A DNA stretch of 64,000 nucleotides from Paenibacillus pabuli (GCF_039831995.1 NZ_JBDOIO010000003.1:744001-808000); one strand, 5' to 3'. Counted from the stretch's first letter, positions 52,901 to 61,771 are shown. Made by a program: numbers and translations. Notes: a model not told the origin generated them from the letters alone.

Positions 52901-53484
52901 TGTAACTGCGCTGCCTGTGAGGTAACGCCGTCCAGTTGGGAATACAGTTTCAGGAGAAGCAGAGCGTCAATAATTTCCCGCTCATGGTTGCCATAGCCAT
53001 TGCCTTTTTTGGAATCAACAAACACCTGCACACGGCTTAGTCTGCTTTTGAGCTCGTCCACAATTTCTTTTTCTCCGGCAAATTGACGGATTTTCTCCAA
53101 ACGGGATAGCAAACCGCCTATCCGGTCCGGATTTTTGCTCTTGCCGCTTAGACCGTAAGCTTCTGAATCATTGCCGAGACAGATGGTGAAGCCATCGGTA
53201 GCCCATGAATTACGTCTGGAGTAATGGGATTCCAGGTGAATGACGATTGCCCCTGCCCGGAAAAATATATCTCCATCGTCTTTCTTGGCAAGCTTCATGA
53301 GAGCGTCAATTGTATAATAGACATAGTGACTGGAGTTCCCCAACATTTCAGGAAACTTGTCCGTATTTCCAAGCACATAATCAATGATTTCTTGACTCCG
53401 ATCGGTTTTCAGTGAGTAATCCTTCGAGCACATCTCAGCAAACTTCTCAACTAACGCCTCAACAGCGCGATCTGTAGTAAGCAT
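49924..53484 (-). CDS. DUF4132 protein (YehI-like)
   Basis: A 1186-residue protein. Most of it is an array of helical repeats (HEAT/ARM-like, e.g. residues 500-900). The C-terminal 300 residues carry the DUF4132 domain: WSAEEWKALFVQNVIMQKFAVGLIWGTYEDGQ, AQVGLVHPLELEASILEGWKTQLEDYEVNQPFEQL and GWIKGPAMDGGWYHEFYKEY. E. coli YehI, of similar length, has the same domain. AGGAGGAAT lies before the ATG. DUF4132 proteins cluster with MoxR/vWA genes, which suggests a large scaffold or substrate receptor. It has no membrane segment, so it is cytoplasmic. Confidence 0.88.
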   Translation of the reverse strand: MLTTDRAVEALVEKFAEMCSKDYSLKTDRSQEIIDYVLGNTDKFPEMLGNSSHYVYYTIDALMKLAKKDDGDIFFRAGAIVIHLESHYSRRNSWATDGFTICLGNDSEAYGLSGKSKNPDRIGGLLSRLEKIRQFAGEKEIVDELKSRLSRVQVFVDSKKGNGYGNHEREIIDALLLLKLYSQLDGVTSQAAQLQLLSNHLPELLQLVVADVAEQIRPTLHKLIEPLVVCSMQSRSNRSVHDLDPEFLQQKRNRLIEELYPGTTLNKKEQLSQNVFHQTMILISSSLLYLINIHGGKDRFLENKGETGHALLEAITTLHEIYPFEMRMYLMSMDSRAKNADGLLAGLLPLEEPYQLIELMNNELNMYTISWHTIQSAITSDPEQSIRAYHILKTPYLKLVIQKMLEDQGLEIPDADGTVEQAVSAVLREPLDGGRSGLAIARYLEGQTSFDDYWKDSNSRSLFNNLNRDKKRIQSLIAISFLPVDSEAMRRFVILATYPEWTLDIVSDMYRSYAFSGEKLLQRYGQDPEVQQDKLLTSLISLNGMTDYRYKAMPQDEYRRIIKQNLDYALGQYKKLPTDTRILILEITFEQRSELKAEKLAEAIRAGLQDSSKKANGMALSEFNRLADPELFTTIYRSEKKASVKEMALSAIRSLDQNKDLYRELLKGEKSAEWKNLIQILLDTADQSPEYAHAALADQADAKKLARFSWLSLKDLPSLIRSEDNQPLDDRIKQYILVQSVDHTSAPNERLNELREYANEESLSRFATELLQLWIQDGAPAKEKWVMYISALFGSIQIVNMLTPQIKEWTENSRGAIAADAVKVLAYLKEPSALMAIDKIKRSVKNRQVKGAAEEALQLAADNLGLTPEQLEDRLVTTLGFDESGTLRLSYGERSFLIKVNGDLQVVVLNEETGKTVKSLPAPAQKDDAELAAQSKARFTQLKKDLKTMVGIQAQRLEESLSKQRLWSAEEWKALFVQNVIMQKFAVGLIWGTYEDGQLISTFRYMEDGTFNTVDEDEYELPLNAQVGLVHPLELEASILEGWKTQLEDYEVNQPFEQLEREIHLPEEEDIKLEEYARLPESEFSPTAFPKALEKYGWIKGPAMDGGWYHEFYKEYDEYVAELHFSGTSITYYEGMDDITLESLHFFRPENKKNYYYSSNKSVALGQIPGRVFSETLYDILRASGR

Positions 53485-53528
53485 TACGCATTCCTCCTTA
53501 TATTTGAGTGAATTTGGTTTTTATAAAC

Positions 53529-54722
53529 TCATGACGTGATCATTTCGCCGATCCAGTCCGCAAGCTCGTTGGGGGTAATTGCGGCAACATGCGCTCCCAT
53601 ATTGGTCAAGGTTTGTGCAGCATGTTTGTTGTAGACGGTATCCCCATTAAAATCAAGTGCAGTGAGGACAAGCAATTTGCAACCTGCATCCATAATATCC
53701 TTACACGCTTTATACATTTGTTGGATCGGATACCCCTCTTCCAGATCACTCACAAGGATATAAATCGTTTTGCCGGGATTATCAATCAACGTCTCACCAT
53801 AACGCAGGGCTTTAGTAATATGAGTCCCTCCGCCGAGCTGTACACTCATGAGAACGTCAACCGGATCATCCAACCTGTCGCTCAGATCGACAACCTGGGT
53901 ATCAAATATAAACAAGTGGGTGCGCAGCGCATTCAAACGATAGAAGATACTGGCCATTACCGAGCTGTAGATGACGGAGTCCATCATGCTGCCGCTTTCG
54001 TCCACAGAGATGATAACGTTCCATTTATTGTGCGGCTGTATGTTACCGTCGAAATAGAGACGATCAATCACAAATCTGCGGTTGGCTCGGTCAACATTTT
54101 TCAGGTTCTTGGTAATGGTTCGTTTAAAATTGAGATTGCGCAGCGAACGTACAGAACTAGGCGTGTAACGGCTGCGTTTACCCATGATGCTGGCTCTGGT
54201 CTGGGATTCCAGTTTGCGCTGAAGATCCTCAACGACAGTTCGTACGATTTCTTTTGCACTTCGGAGTACATCCCCCTTCATTCGTCCTTTGAATTGCATG
54301 ATGTTTTTCAGCAGATTCATGTTGGGTTCTAGAGACTCAAGCAGCTTCTTATCGGTTAACAGCTCTGTCAGCCCGTAACGGTCCAATGCCTGTTTCTCCA
54401 GCAATTCCACGGTTGGTTTGGGGAATAATTCCCTTACCTTATGTAACCAGTTTGGGACCGTAAGATTAGAGGAACCGCGTCCTCCTTCTTTTCGGTATCC
54501 CTGCTCCTCCCCGTACTCGCGATTGTACAGATAACCCAGAATTTCATCGATTTCGGTATATTTAAAATGGTCCGCGTCGTATGCCTCTGCATTGGACAAT
54601 CCTTCTTCAGCAGATTCGCCTAAGATCAGCCGCCACCGGTTCAGAGTTTCAGCCTGTTTGGGATCAGAAACGCCCTTCAAATGATCTGGAGCTATCTTCC
54701 CTCTGTTCAAATCAGCTTCCAT
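53529..54722 (-). CDS. vWA-domain protein (CoxE/YehP-like)
   Basis: A 397-residue protein with a C-terminal von Willebrand factor A domain (about 233-397). The metal-ion site is VDESGSMMDS (Asp241, Ser243, Ser245), Thr300 in GGGTHITKAL and Asp in LVSDLEEG, i.e. an intact MIDAS. The N-terminal helical part (1-220) is the usual partner region (RSAKEIVRTVVEDLQRKLESQ). Proteins of this type are activated by or deliver substrates to a MoxR ATPase, as in RavA-ViaA and CoxD-CoxE. The start overlaps the DUF5682 stop by 16 nt, so expression is coupled. E. coli YehP is the likely counterpart. Confidence 0.9.
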   Translation of the reverse strand: MEADLNRGKIAPDHLKGVSDPKQAETLNRWRLILGESAEEGLSNAEAYDADHFKYTEIDEILGYLYNREYGEEQGYRKEGGRGSSNLTVPNWLHKVRELFPKPTVELLEKQALDRYGLTELLTDKKLLESLEPNMNLLKNIMQFKGRMKGDVLRSAKEIVRTVVEDLQRKLESQTRASIMGKRSRYTPSSVRSLRNLNFKRTITKNLKNVDRANRRFVIDRLYFDGNIQPHNKWNVIISVDESGSMMDSVIYSSVMASIFYRLNALRTHLFIFDTQVVDLSDRLDDPVDVLMSVQLGGGTHITKALRYGETLIDNPGKTIYILVSDLEEGYPIQQMYKACKDIMDAGCKLLVLTALDFNGDTVYNKHAAQTLTNMGAHVAAITPNELADWIGEMITS

Positions 54723-57109
54723 GCCTCAAACTCCTTCCGAATGGCTTCATCCCAAGATTTCACCTGAATCAGCGTTTGTTCGTCTACGCCAGGCATCGCC
54801 ATCTCTTCAGACTGAACCTGATGCAGCTTCGCAACCCGATCCGCAATCAGTGTCGTCTCCATAGGTGTGAAATAGGTGAATGCAAGACGAAGTTCCGGGA
54901 TCATCAACATAAATTCATCATGATCAAGCTGCTCTATCATGTAATTCAGTTCAGATAACAGCTGATCTTCATATAAAAATGCGTCTCGTGCCACGGAAAA
55001 CACGCCCTGTAAATAGAGTGCAGTCTGCCGCATTTGATCAGGCGTTCCGCGAATGTATCCCCGAGCACGATCAACGATCTCTTCCCTTGAACGATCGCCG
55101 AGTCCCGAAGATATGGCCAAACATACACCTTCGAGTTGAGCCGGAAGCTTGTGGTCTGCCAGCAGTTCATTCAAATGAGATCTGAAGGTTTCATCCTGGT
55201 AACGTTCCTCGGAAGATTCGGCCAGCATCGCCAGCAGCTTCAATCCCTGAATAATAGACTTGTGTTCATCAGGATTCGTTCTCGCAAGCTGCAATAATTT
55301 ATCCACTGCACTATTGTAGGCTTCGGCGACCAGTTCCGGAAGATGACTGTCATCCGATAAACCAAGCAATCTTCGATGCTGATGAATTCGGTCCAGAATG
55401 TCAAGACTCCCGCACAGGGATAGAAAATTCCCATCTTTTCTGAGTGCTGATCGCACCTGTTCATACAATTGCGTTGCGGTATCCTGTAAACCCATAAGCA
55501 GAGCCTGAAGCATGGATTTTGCAAGATCACCACTATGATGATCCGGGATATCCTGCATGTGTTCTGCCAGCTTCCGGGCAGCCGCTTCCTGAATGGTACC
55601 GCCATAGAGGGAGTTTTCAATTAATCTTGCTTCAATTCTTGACGAATAGATATAGATCCAGGTTTCCCGGACCAAATTCATGTCCCGCTGGGTAATCCAG
55701 TCTGGTCCGGATTGACGTTTCGCGAATTCGGGAACCAGATAGGTAATGCATTGGAACAATTGACTAAGCTGCCGATGCTCTGGTTTGGCATACAGATCAA
55801 GTACTTTTTTGTGCTGTCCAGTTGTACGAATCTGCAGCTTCGATGCGGCACAGCGCACTTTGAAATCTTCAACGATCGGAATGCTGAATGAATTAGGGGC
55901 GACACTTCCTATCGCATCTCCGGTCAGGAGATGCTGGAGCTCTTGCAGCGGTTTTTCTGTAGCAAGTGTAAGCTCACCTTTGACAAAAGAAGACAGTGCC
56001 GCATCCATCAGCTCATAGACTCCGCCTTCTTTTTTGCCCCGAAGCGCTGCAAGGCCCTGAATCATGCTGTATGCCTCAATCGCGTCACTGGTTGATACGT
56101 GCTCATGACCTTTACGCAGTGTACGCGTAAGCTTGGACAGGAGATTCACCGCCGTTACGCTATAAGCTGTACTTTTCTTGCGAAGCAGCTCGCTCCATAT
56201 CGTGTCGTAGTAACACACATAAGGCATACCACTCGCATAACCATTCAGACGATCCGCTTCCGCAAAGGTATAAACCATAGGATACATCTGCTGATGTACC
56301 GAATCCTTGGTTGTAGAGCTTATGTTCTTCTTCACAGGATTGTCCGGAGACTTGTCGGCATCCAGGCTCAGTAGTCCGTAAGTATGGAATCCACCTGTGA
56401 TGACAAGCACACGCTCATATTTTTGGGAAGCCTCATGAATACAACTTCGCATGTGTTCCTCTCTGGCAAGATCACCAGCACTGCTTAACCGCTCAGCTGT
56501 GTAACACATACGAGATAACGTACAGTACGTGAATACATCCTGCACAAACTTCTGTGTGGATTTCTCCAAGCCGCCGATCTCAAACACTTTCTCCCACAGT
56601 TCATCGAAGCTGCGGCAGTTCATTTTTTGACACAGACGGTTGATAAAATCCGAACTGGCCAGCAGTGTCTCGTCCTGAACAGATATTTCGTGCTGTTCTG
56701 CTCTCTCCTTGTTGGAGAAATGATAGTAATCGAGATCAATAAACTGTGCAGGAATGCCAAGCCTTGATGCTTCCCGTAACGCTACATATTCAGGGGAATA
56801 GCGCAGCATCGGATAGTAACACGCAGCGCGGTCATCCTCGCTCTCATAGGTATAATACAAGCTGACTGGAGGGATCGTTGCTTCATCAACCAATACGGAG
56901 AGAAATGGATTACCGCTCTCGGGTCCTTCGATCAGAATACTGTCCGGCTTGTATGCCTCAATCAGCTGTAACAGATGATAGGAGCAAACCGGGCTATGGT
57001 GCCTTATAGGAAAATAAATCGTACCCTTGTTCAAGTTAAACACCTGAGACTCAAAGAGAATTTGTAACTGGGTAACATCCGACTCTAATGGTTGCTCTAC
57101 CCGATCCAT
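54707..57109 (-). CDS. DUF5682 protein (YehM-like)
   Basis: An 800-residue protein of family DUF5682. N-terminal block: GTIYFPIRHHSPVCSYHLLQLIEAYKPDSILIEGPESG, then YYHFSNKERAEQHEISVQDE, and VLVITGGFHTYGLLSL. The RHHSP-type start and GGFHTYGL resemble the TraB/Tiki-like metal-dependent fold (GPxS, GxxH motifs); this relation is inferred. The C-terminal 450 residues are helical. Start at 57109 has GAGGAG 5-6 nt upstream; it overlaps the MoxR stop by 13 nt. The partner in E. coli is YehM. A catalytic role in the complex is possible, since the His residues look conserved. Confidence 0.87.
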   Translation of the reverse strand: MDRVEQPLESDVTQLQILFESQVFNLNKGTIYFPIRHHSPVCSYHLLQLIEAYKPDSILIEGPESGNPFLSVLVDEATIPPVSLYYTYESEDDRAACYYPMLRYSPEYVALREASRLGIPAQFIDLDYYHFSNKERAEQHEISVQDETLLASSDFINRLCQKMNCRSFDELWEKVFEIGGLEKSTQKFVQDVFTYCTLSRMCYTAERLSSAGDLAREEHMRSCIHEASQKYERVLVITGGFHTYGLLSLDADKSPDNPVKKNISSTTKDSVHQQMYPMVYTFAEADRLNGYASGMPYVCYYDTIWSELLRKKSTAYSVTAVNLLSKLTRTLRKGHEHVSTSDAIEAYSMIQGLAALRGKKEGGVYELMDAALSSFVKGELTLATEKPLQELQHLLTGDAIGSVAPNSFSIPIVEDFKVRCAASKLQIRTTGQHKKVLDLYAKPEHRQLSQLFQCITYLVPEFAKRQSGPDWITQRDMNLVRETWIYIYSSRIEARLIENSLYGGTIQEAAARKLAEHMQDIPDHHSGDLAKSMLQALLMGLQDTATQLYEQVRSALRKDGNFLSLCGSLDILDRIHQHRRLLGLSDDSHLPELVAEAYNSAVDKLLQLARTNPDEHKSIIQGLKLLAMLAESSEERYQDETFRSHLNELLADHKLPAQLEGVCLAISSGLGDRSREEIVDRARGYIRGTPDQMRQTALYLQGVFSVARDAFLYEDQLLSELNYMIEQLDHDEFMLMIPELRLAFTYFTPMETTLIADRVAKLHQVQSEEMAMPGVDEQTLIQVKSWDEAIRKEFEAWKLI

Positions 57110-58206
57110 TTTTTCTCCTCGTAATAGTCCTTCCAAATTCCCTCGTCTCTTGAGCGCTCCTTCACTACCTTAGAGAAATAGGCTTTGAGAACGGACAGAT
57201 CCTTGTCGTTTTCCTTGGCAATAGTTCCCAGCATGTTCTGCACCAGACGATCCAAAGCGATTCCCTTATCCTCGTAATAGTACGAAGTCATTGCACTTTG
57301 TACGTATACGGATACGGCTTCTGCAGTACTCATGGAAGCTTGTGGCGTATCCAGCTTGTACCCTTCGCGGCTCATACCGGTACGAAGTTCCATGAATGTC
57401 GTGGCAAGAAGTTCGACCACATCCGGATTAATTTCGATATCAATGTCACTATGTAGTAAAAGGCTTCGTGCCTGGGATTCGATAATTTTCGCTTCCATCT
57501 TCACACTGCTGATCGGCTTGATCGTTTCGAAGTTGAAACGGCGTTTCAGCGCACCACTCATCTCGTTAACGCCTTTATCACGAATATTCGCTGTAGCGAT
57601 AACGTTAAACCCCGGCTTGGCAAACAACACACCGCCATCGAGTTCAGGAATACTCATGACTTTGTCACTTAGAATACTGATCAGACTATCCTGCGCTTCG
57701 GCGGGACAACGTGTAATCTCTTCGAAACGGGTGAGGATACCCTTCTTCATGCCGCTGTACAACGGGGAGGGTACGAGAGCTGCTTCAGATGGACCTTTAT
57801 CAAGGAGCATGGCATAGTTCCAAGAATACTTGATCATGTCCTCTGTCGTGCCTGCCGTACCCTGAATGGTGTTCAGACTGGTTCCCGAGATCGCTGCGGT
57901 CAGCAGCTCGCTGAGCATCGTTTTCGCTGTTCCCGGTTCTCCCACCAGCATTAAGCCGCGATTACCCGCCAGCGTTACGACGGCACGTTCAATTAATACG
58001 TCATTCCCGTAAAATTTTCGAGTAATCGGAATGGCTTCCCCATCCAACATTGCAGGCTTTTCCCTGCCGATAATGAAGTCTCGCACATAAGCAGGGGATA
58101 ATAACCAATTAGGGGGCCGTCTTCCCTTGTCTTCCTCCCGAAGTGCGCGCAATTCAGTTTCGTATAATGTTTCAGCCGGTGGCTTAAGCATTTCCATCGT
58201 TATCAT
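57097..58206 (-). CDS. MoxR-family AAA+ ATPase (YehL-like)
   Basis: A 369-residue AAA+ ATPase of the MoxR group. Walker A GEPGTAKT at 89-96, Walker B-like VL-FAKPGFNVIATANIRDKG (sensor 1 Asn), RFEEITRCPAEAQDSLISILSDK before it, and sensor 2 GALKRRFNFE with the Arg finger. MoxR ATPases assemble as hexamers and remodel protein complexes with vWA partners. AAGGAG lies just before the ATG at 58206 (a second ATG at 58197 is possible). First gene of a six-gene operon in which nearly all junctions overlap or touch. Similar to E. coli YehL. Confidence 0.92.
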   Translation of the reverse strand: MITMEMLKPPAETLYETELRALREEDKGRRPPNWLLSPAYVRDFIIGREKPAMLDGEAIPITRKFYGNDVLIERAVVTLAGNRGLMLVGEPGTAKTMLSELLTAAISGTSLNTIQGTAGTTEDMIKYSWNYAMLLDKGPSEAALVPSPLYSGMKKGILTRFEEITRCPAEAQDSLISILSDKVMSIPELDGGVLFAKPGFNVIATANIRDKGVNEMSGALKRRFNFETIKPISSVKMEAKIIESQARSLLLHSDIDIEINPDVVELLATTFMELRTGMSREGYKLDTPQASMSTAEAVSVYVQSAMTSYYYEDKGIALDRLVQNMLGTIAKENDKDLSVLKAYFSKVVKERSRDEGIWKDYYEEKKWIG

Positions 58207-58375
58207 TAATCTCCTTCCACAAAACAGATCGTATGTTCTTATTCCTATTATTTTATCACAGAGGTCTCTGAACCACCCTAGAAAGCAGGAAAAATGGTTG
58301 AAACGTCCCTCTTATCAGAACTTTAACTAAGTCTATGGACATGGAATATAGCACATTTATGTATTTGTGTGTCCG

Positions 58376-58405
58376 CAAAAAAACACAGACCGCCGGCCTG
58401 TGTTT
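58376..58405 (-). terminator. Terminator of the aldo/keto reductase gene
   Basis: AAACACAG and CTGTGTTT form the stem (with C-C-G-rich loop); seven A before it give the U-tail on the - strand. Confidence 0.75.
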
Positions 58406-58457
58406 CGTTCTGGTTTCTGAAAATGATCCCGCTAACCTGTAATCACGTGTACCCTGC

Positions 58458-59435
58458 TTACATTCTTCTTCCACAGGAAGCCGAATACAGTTCATACCAT
58501 TCATATCGCGTCAGTTCGATCCGTGTTGCATCCCGGCAGGCTCGAATACGTTCAGGCCGAATTGAACCAATAACAGGTTGAATCCCGGCCGGATGTTTCA
58601 TTAACCATGCGAGTACAATGGATTCAGCCGTGACGCCCCGTTCCCTGGCAATTTGATTCACTACCTGGACTGTATGTTCAATTTCCGGTCTCTGACCTTC
58701 AACCACGCGGCCCGTGAATCTCCCCTGTGCGAGCGGACCCCATGCCTGCAGCTGGATATTCTCTGCCTGACAATATTCCATCGTGCCATAAGGGAAAACC
58801 TGATCCTTGGCTTGTGGACGGTTCACGGTAACCCCCGCCTCCACAAATCCGATTTTGTCCAAACTCATCTCGAGCTGATTCACGATGAGAGGCACCGAAC
58901 TATTCAGCTGCAGCAGCCGAATCTGTTCCGAACCCATGTTGGATACACCAAAATGTCTGACTTTGCCTGAATGATGAAGTTTCGCAAGTGCTTCACCGAT
59001 CTCCTGCGGATGCGCGAGGGGATCGGGACGGTGGAGCAGCAAAATATCCAGGTATTCCACGCCGAGCCGAGATAGGATACCGTCAACACTGGCTTGGATA
59101 TGGGCTCCGGAAGTATCGTATCGCTGTGGCCCTTCGTCATCCCCCACCAAACGTATGCCGCATTTCGATTGGATGATAATTTGTTCTCGCAAGCCATGTC
59201 TCTCTGACAGGATTCGTCCAAAAACATGCTCTGCTTTGCCACGTGTATAAATATCAGCCAGGTCATAATGATTAATGCCGATCTCGAGAGCTGCCTCGAC
59301 GGCCTTGTGACCTTCATGTACTAAATCATCGGTGATGGGAAGTCCGTCCCACTCACCTCCAAATCGCATACAGCCAAGTACAAGCGGACTCGCGGGAATC
59401 TGGTGACGATTCAAGGGAAGTCGTGATTCATTCAT
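58458..59435 (-). CDS. Aldo/keto reductase (YdhF-like)
   Basis: A 325-residue NADPH-dependent oxidoreductase of the aldo/keto reductase superfamily. Catalytic tetrad: Asp and Tyr in HYDLADIYTRGKAE, Lys in IIIQSKCGIRL, His in LDILLLHRPDP. The cofactor site is near the end (IQPVIGSIRPERIRAC). TIM-barrel enzymes of this subgroup (YdhF in E. coli) reduce aldehydes or ketones of undefined nature. GAAAGGAG upstream sets the ATG at 59435; a longer frame to 59480 has none. It stands alone between two terminator/intergenic gaps. Confidence 0.9.
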   Translation of the reverse strand: MNESRLPLNRHQIPASPLVLGCMRFGGEWDGLPITDDLVHEGHKAVEAALEIGINHYDLADIYTRGKAEHVFGRILSERHGLREQIIIQSKCGIRLVGDDEGPQRYDTSGAHIQASVDGILSRLGVEYLDILLLHRPDPLAHPQEIGEALAKLHHSGKVRHFGVSNMGSEQIRLLQLNSSVPLIVNQLEMSLDKIGFVEAGVTVNRPQAKDQVFPYGTMEYCQAENIQLQAWGPLAQGRFTGRVVEGQRPEIEHTVQVVNQIARERGVTAESIVLAWLMKHPAGIQPVIGSIRPERIRACRDATRIELTRYEWYELYSASCGRRM

Positions 59436-59727
59436 AACAGAGTACTCCTTTCTTTTCGCAACTTTCACTCGAGGATTCACTACTGTTTCTTTTTGTAGAT
59501 TCTATTTTCCTGCCTCTTCCAACAAAATGTTCCTGTCCATGGGTACGCTTTCTTCTTCTCTGTCCAACTTAAGAATACCTATTCCAATGAAAAACAAGGG
59601 TTCAACAGTCTTTATATTGAATATATAGAGGATGCAGACTTTATGTATCAAGCTGCAGAAGCATACATATGATCCTTTTAGCAGAGGACTTCATATTTGA
59701 GCTCTTGGATGAGAGGAGAGAATTGAA

Positions 59728-60918
59728 TTGAATACGAATGAAACTTCACAAACGGCATTCTTTACCAAGGAATTCACACAAAACCCCTATCCCGTGTACG
59801 CAAAATTGAGAGAGACTGACCCTGTTTTCAAGGTCATGTTTCCTCATGGTGAGTTTGGATGGATTATAACCCGGTACGAGGATGCGGTCGAGGTGCTCAA
59901 GGATCAACGCTTCAGTAAGGATGTAGCCAAACGATATGGACCCGAAAATCAAACTGTCTTTGTAAATAACATGCTATTCTCCGACCCGCCGGATCACCGC
60001 CGCCTGAGAGGACTTGTACAGAAAGCGTTCACGCCCAAATTGATTGCAGATATGAGAAGCCACATTCAGGACATCGCCGATGATCTGCTGAACAACATAG
60101 GTTCCAGGGATAAAATGAATCTGATTGATGAATATGCTTTTCCTCTTCCGATTATTGTCATTAGCGAAATTCTGGGTGTACCTGTTGAGGATCAGGACAA
60201 GTTTCGCGTATGGTCCAATTCCATCATTGATGCGTCGAGTTCAGATCACGCTGAGATGTTTGAACAGCATGCGAAGGAGTTTACCGAATACCTGACCGAC
60301 TGGTTTGCCAAAGTGCGCGAAAATCCGGGCAAAGACCTGATAAGCCAGCTTGTTATCGCGGAGGAATCGGGACAACAACTTTCTGAAAATGAATTGCTAG
60401 GGGTTGTCTCCCTGCTTATTATTGCCGGCCATGAAACCACAGTTAACTTGATTGGCAATGGTGTGCTAGCCTTACTTGAACATCCGGAGCAGCGGGATCT
60501 GCTGATTCAGAAGCCAGAGCTTATTCATAATGCAATTGAAGAGATGCTTCGTTACAATGGTCCCGTCGAATTCAGTACGTCCCGCTGGGCACTGGAAGAT
60601 GTTGAATTCCGCGGACAGAGTATTGCCAAAGGCGAGCTTGTGATCGTAGCGCTTGATTCCGCCAATCGGGATGCGGACAAATTCCAGGATGCCGATATCT
60701 TCGACATTACACGGGAGAAGAGTTCACACCTCGCTTTTGGTAAAGGCATTCATCTCTGTCTTGGTGCTCCTCTGGCACGTCTGGAAGGCGAGATTGCCAT
60801 TAATACGCTGCTCGCCCGTTATCCTGAGATACAGCTTCAGACGGATGTTAACGAACTGGAGTGGAGACCCGGCATGATTGTTCGGGGAGTGAAGGAAATT
60901 CCGGTTCAACTCAAATGA
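59728..60918 (+). CDS. Cytochrome P450 (CYP107/CYP109-like)
   Basis: A 396-residue soluble bacterial P450. I-helix oxygen-binding block IIAGHETTVN (233-238 = AGHETT), K-helix EEMLRYNGPVEFSTSR (Glu272, Arg275), heme loop LAFGKGIHLCLGAPLARLE with Cys344. Such enzymes hydroxylate small lipophilic molecules, secondary metabolites or fatty acids using electrons from a ferredoxin; neither a ferredoxin nor a reductase gene is adjacent. The start is TTG, 11 nt after GAGAGGAGAG. Followed after 41 nt by a small membrane protein gene. Substrate unknown. Confidence 0.93.
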   Translation: MNTNETSQTAFFTKEFTQNPYPVYAKLRETDPVFKVMFPHGEFGWIITRYEDAVEVLKDQRFSKDVAKRYGPENQTVFVNNMLFSDPPDHRRLRGLVQKAFTPKLIADMRSHIQDIADDLLNNIGSRDKMNLIDEYAFPLPIIVISEILGVPVEDQDKFRVWSNSIIDASSSDHAEMFEQHAKEFTEYLTDWFAKVRENPGKDLISQLVIAEESGQQLSENELLGVVSLLIIAGHETTVNLIGNGVLALLEHPEQRDLLIQKPELIHNAIEEMLRYNGPVEFSTSRWALEDVEFRGQSIAKGELVIVALDSANRDADKFQDADIFDITREKSSHLAFGKGIHLCLGAPLARLEGEIAINTLLARYPEIQLQTDVNELEWRPGMIVRGVKEIPVQLK

Positions 60919-60959
60919 CAAAATGATCCACACGTAATGAAAGAGAGGCATTTTACACC

Positions 60960-61304
60960 ATGGAGATTAACACCATTATTTTTATTGTTTTTTTACTTCT
61001 AATTGTGATACTACTCGCCAGAGTGACTAGTCTTCAAAGCCAACTGAATGAACTCAAACGGGATGTGGAACGATTGGAGAATGGAGCTAGCATAACGCCA
61101 CGTTCCCCATTGAATTATTCTGTTTCACCATCTAGCCTGTCACCTTCGTCCGGACCGCAAACGGAGTTGTCAGAGCTTGATCATGAGTTGATTCTAATGA
61201 TAGAACAAGGCAATAAGATAAAGGCCATTAAAAAGCTTCGCGAAGCCACAAACCTTTCTCTTAAAGATGCCAAAGATTATGTTGATGCTTTAGATCGCAC
61301 ATAA
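60960..61304 (+). CDS. Small membrane protein with ribosomal L7/L12 C-terminal-like domain
   Basis: A 114-residue protein. An N-terminal membrane helix (TIIFIVFLLLIVILLARV), a short coiled coil (LQSQLNELKRDVERLEN), a Ser/Pro-rich linker (PRSPLNYSVSPSSLSPSSG), and a C-terminal unit resembling the L7/L12 C-terminal domain: ELILMIEQGNKIKAIKKLREATNLSLKDAKDYVDAL (the pattern of K-IKVIREITGLGLKEAKELV). Such tailed proteins of unknown role are common in Firmicutes. Possibly co-transcribed with the P450 gene, though only a weak GAGAGG site is seen, 13 nt upstream. Confidence 0.8.
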   Translation: MEINTIIFIVFLLLIVILLARVTSLQSQLNELKRDVERLENGASITPRSPLNYSVSPSSLSPSSGPQTELSELDHELILMIEQGNKIKAIKKLREATNLSLKDAKDYVDALDRT

Positions 61305-61423
61305 GTCGTGGTGAGTTCGTTAAACTCTCTGCTAAATTTTTGTTTGGTCAGATCATTCCTAAATGACTGAAGAAACGAATTTATTGTAGGGAGTTTATTT
61401 TTGTTTGCAATAATGATATAGTT

Positions 61424-61443
61424 ATTTCAATATTACTAGAAAT
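61424..61443. promoter_or_regulatory. Candidate ArsR operator, site 1
   Basis: ATTTCAATATTACTAGAAAT, 20 nt with outer inverted repeat ATTTC/GAAAT, 29 nt before the ArsR start. It recurs at 61772-61791 with two changes (ATTTCAATAGAACTAGAAAT). Confidence 0.65.
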
Positions 61444-61472
61444 AAGAAATAAAGACGAAAGGACAGATCGTT

Positions 61473-61757
61473 ATGGACCATACCTCAATTGGAATAGAGC
61501 AAGCTGTCAAAATTCACAAAGCGTTGGGTGAGCAAACACGCTACAAAATCATTCAGATTTTGTCTGCTGAAAGCAATCTTTGTCCTGCTGATCTGGAAAA
61601 TCGACTTGTAACCGTGGCCCTCTCCACCTTGTCACATCACTTGAAACAGTTGTCCGATTGTGGTCTGCTTACATCTCAAAAGAAAGGAACCTATATCTAC
61701 TACAGCTTGAATACGGACACTGTGCAAAAATTTGCTCCTTATCTGCTGAACAAGTAA
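61473..61757 (+). CDS. ArsR-family winged-helix regulator
   Basis: A 94-residue ArsR/SmtB-type repressor. LGEQTRYKIIQILSAESNLCPADLENRLVTVALSTLSHHLKQLSDCGLLTSQKKGTYIYYSLN is the full winged helix (about 17-80), with recognition helix VALSTLSHHLKQL. Only Cys36 and Cys64 region offer thiols, and no metal motif is obvious, so the inducer may be non-metal. Ribosome binding site GAAAGGA. Palindromic 20-nt sites stand before the gene and between it and the MFS gene, so it likely represses itself and the transporter. Confidence 0.9.
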   Translation: MDHTSIGIEQAVKIHKALGEQTRYKIIQILSAESNLCPADLENRLVTVALSTLSHHLKQLSDCGLLTSQKKGTYIYYSLNTDTVQKFAPYLLNK

Positions 61758-61771
61758 AAAATTTATTCAAT

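Noticed and set aside
53589..54332. 247-codon + strand frame opposite the vWA gene
   Set aside because: Long but antisense to a clear vWA protein with an intact metal site; no ribosome binding site or motif.
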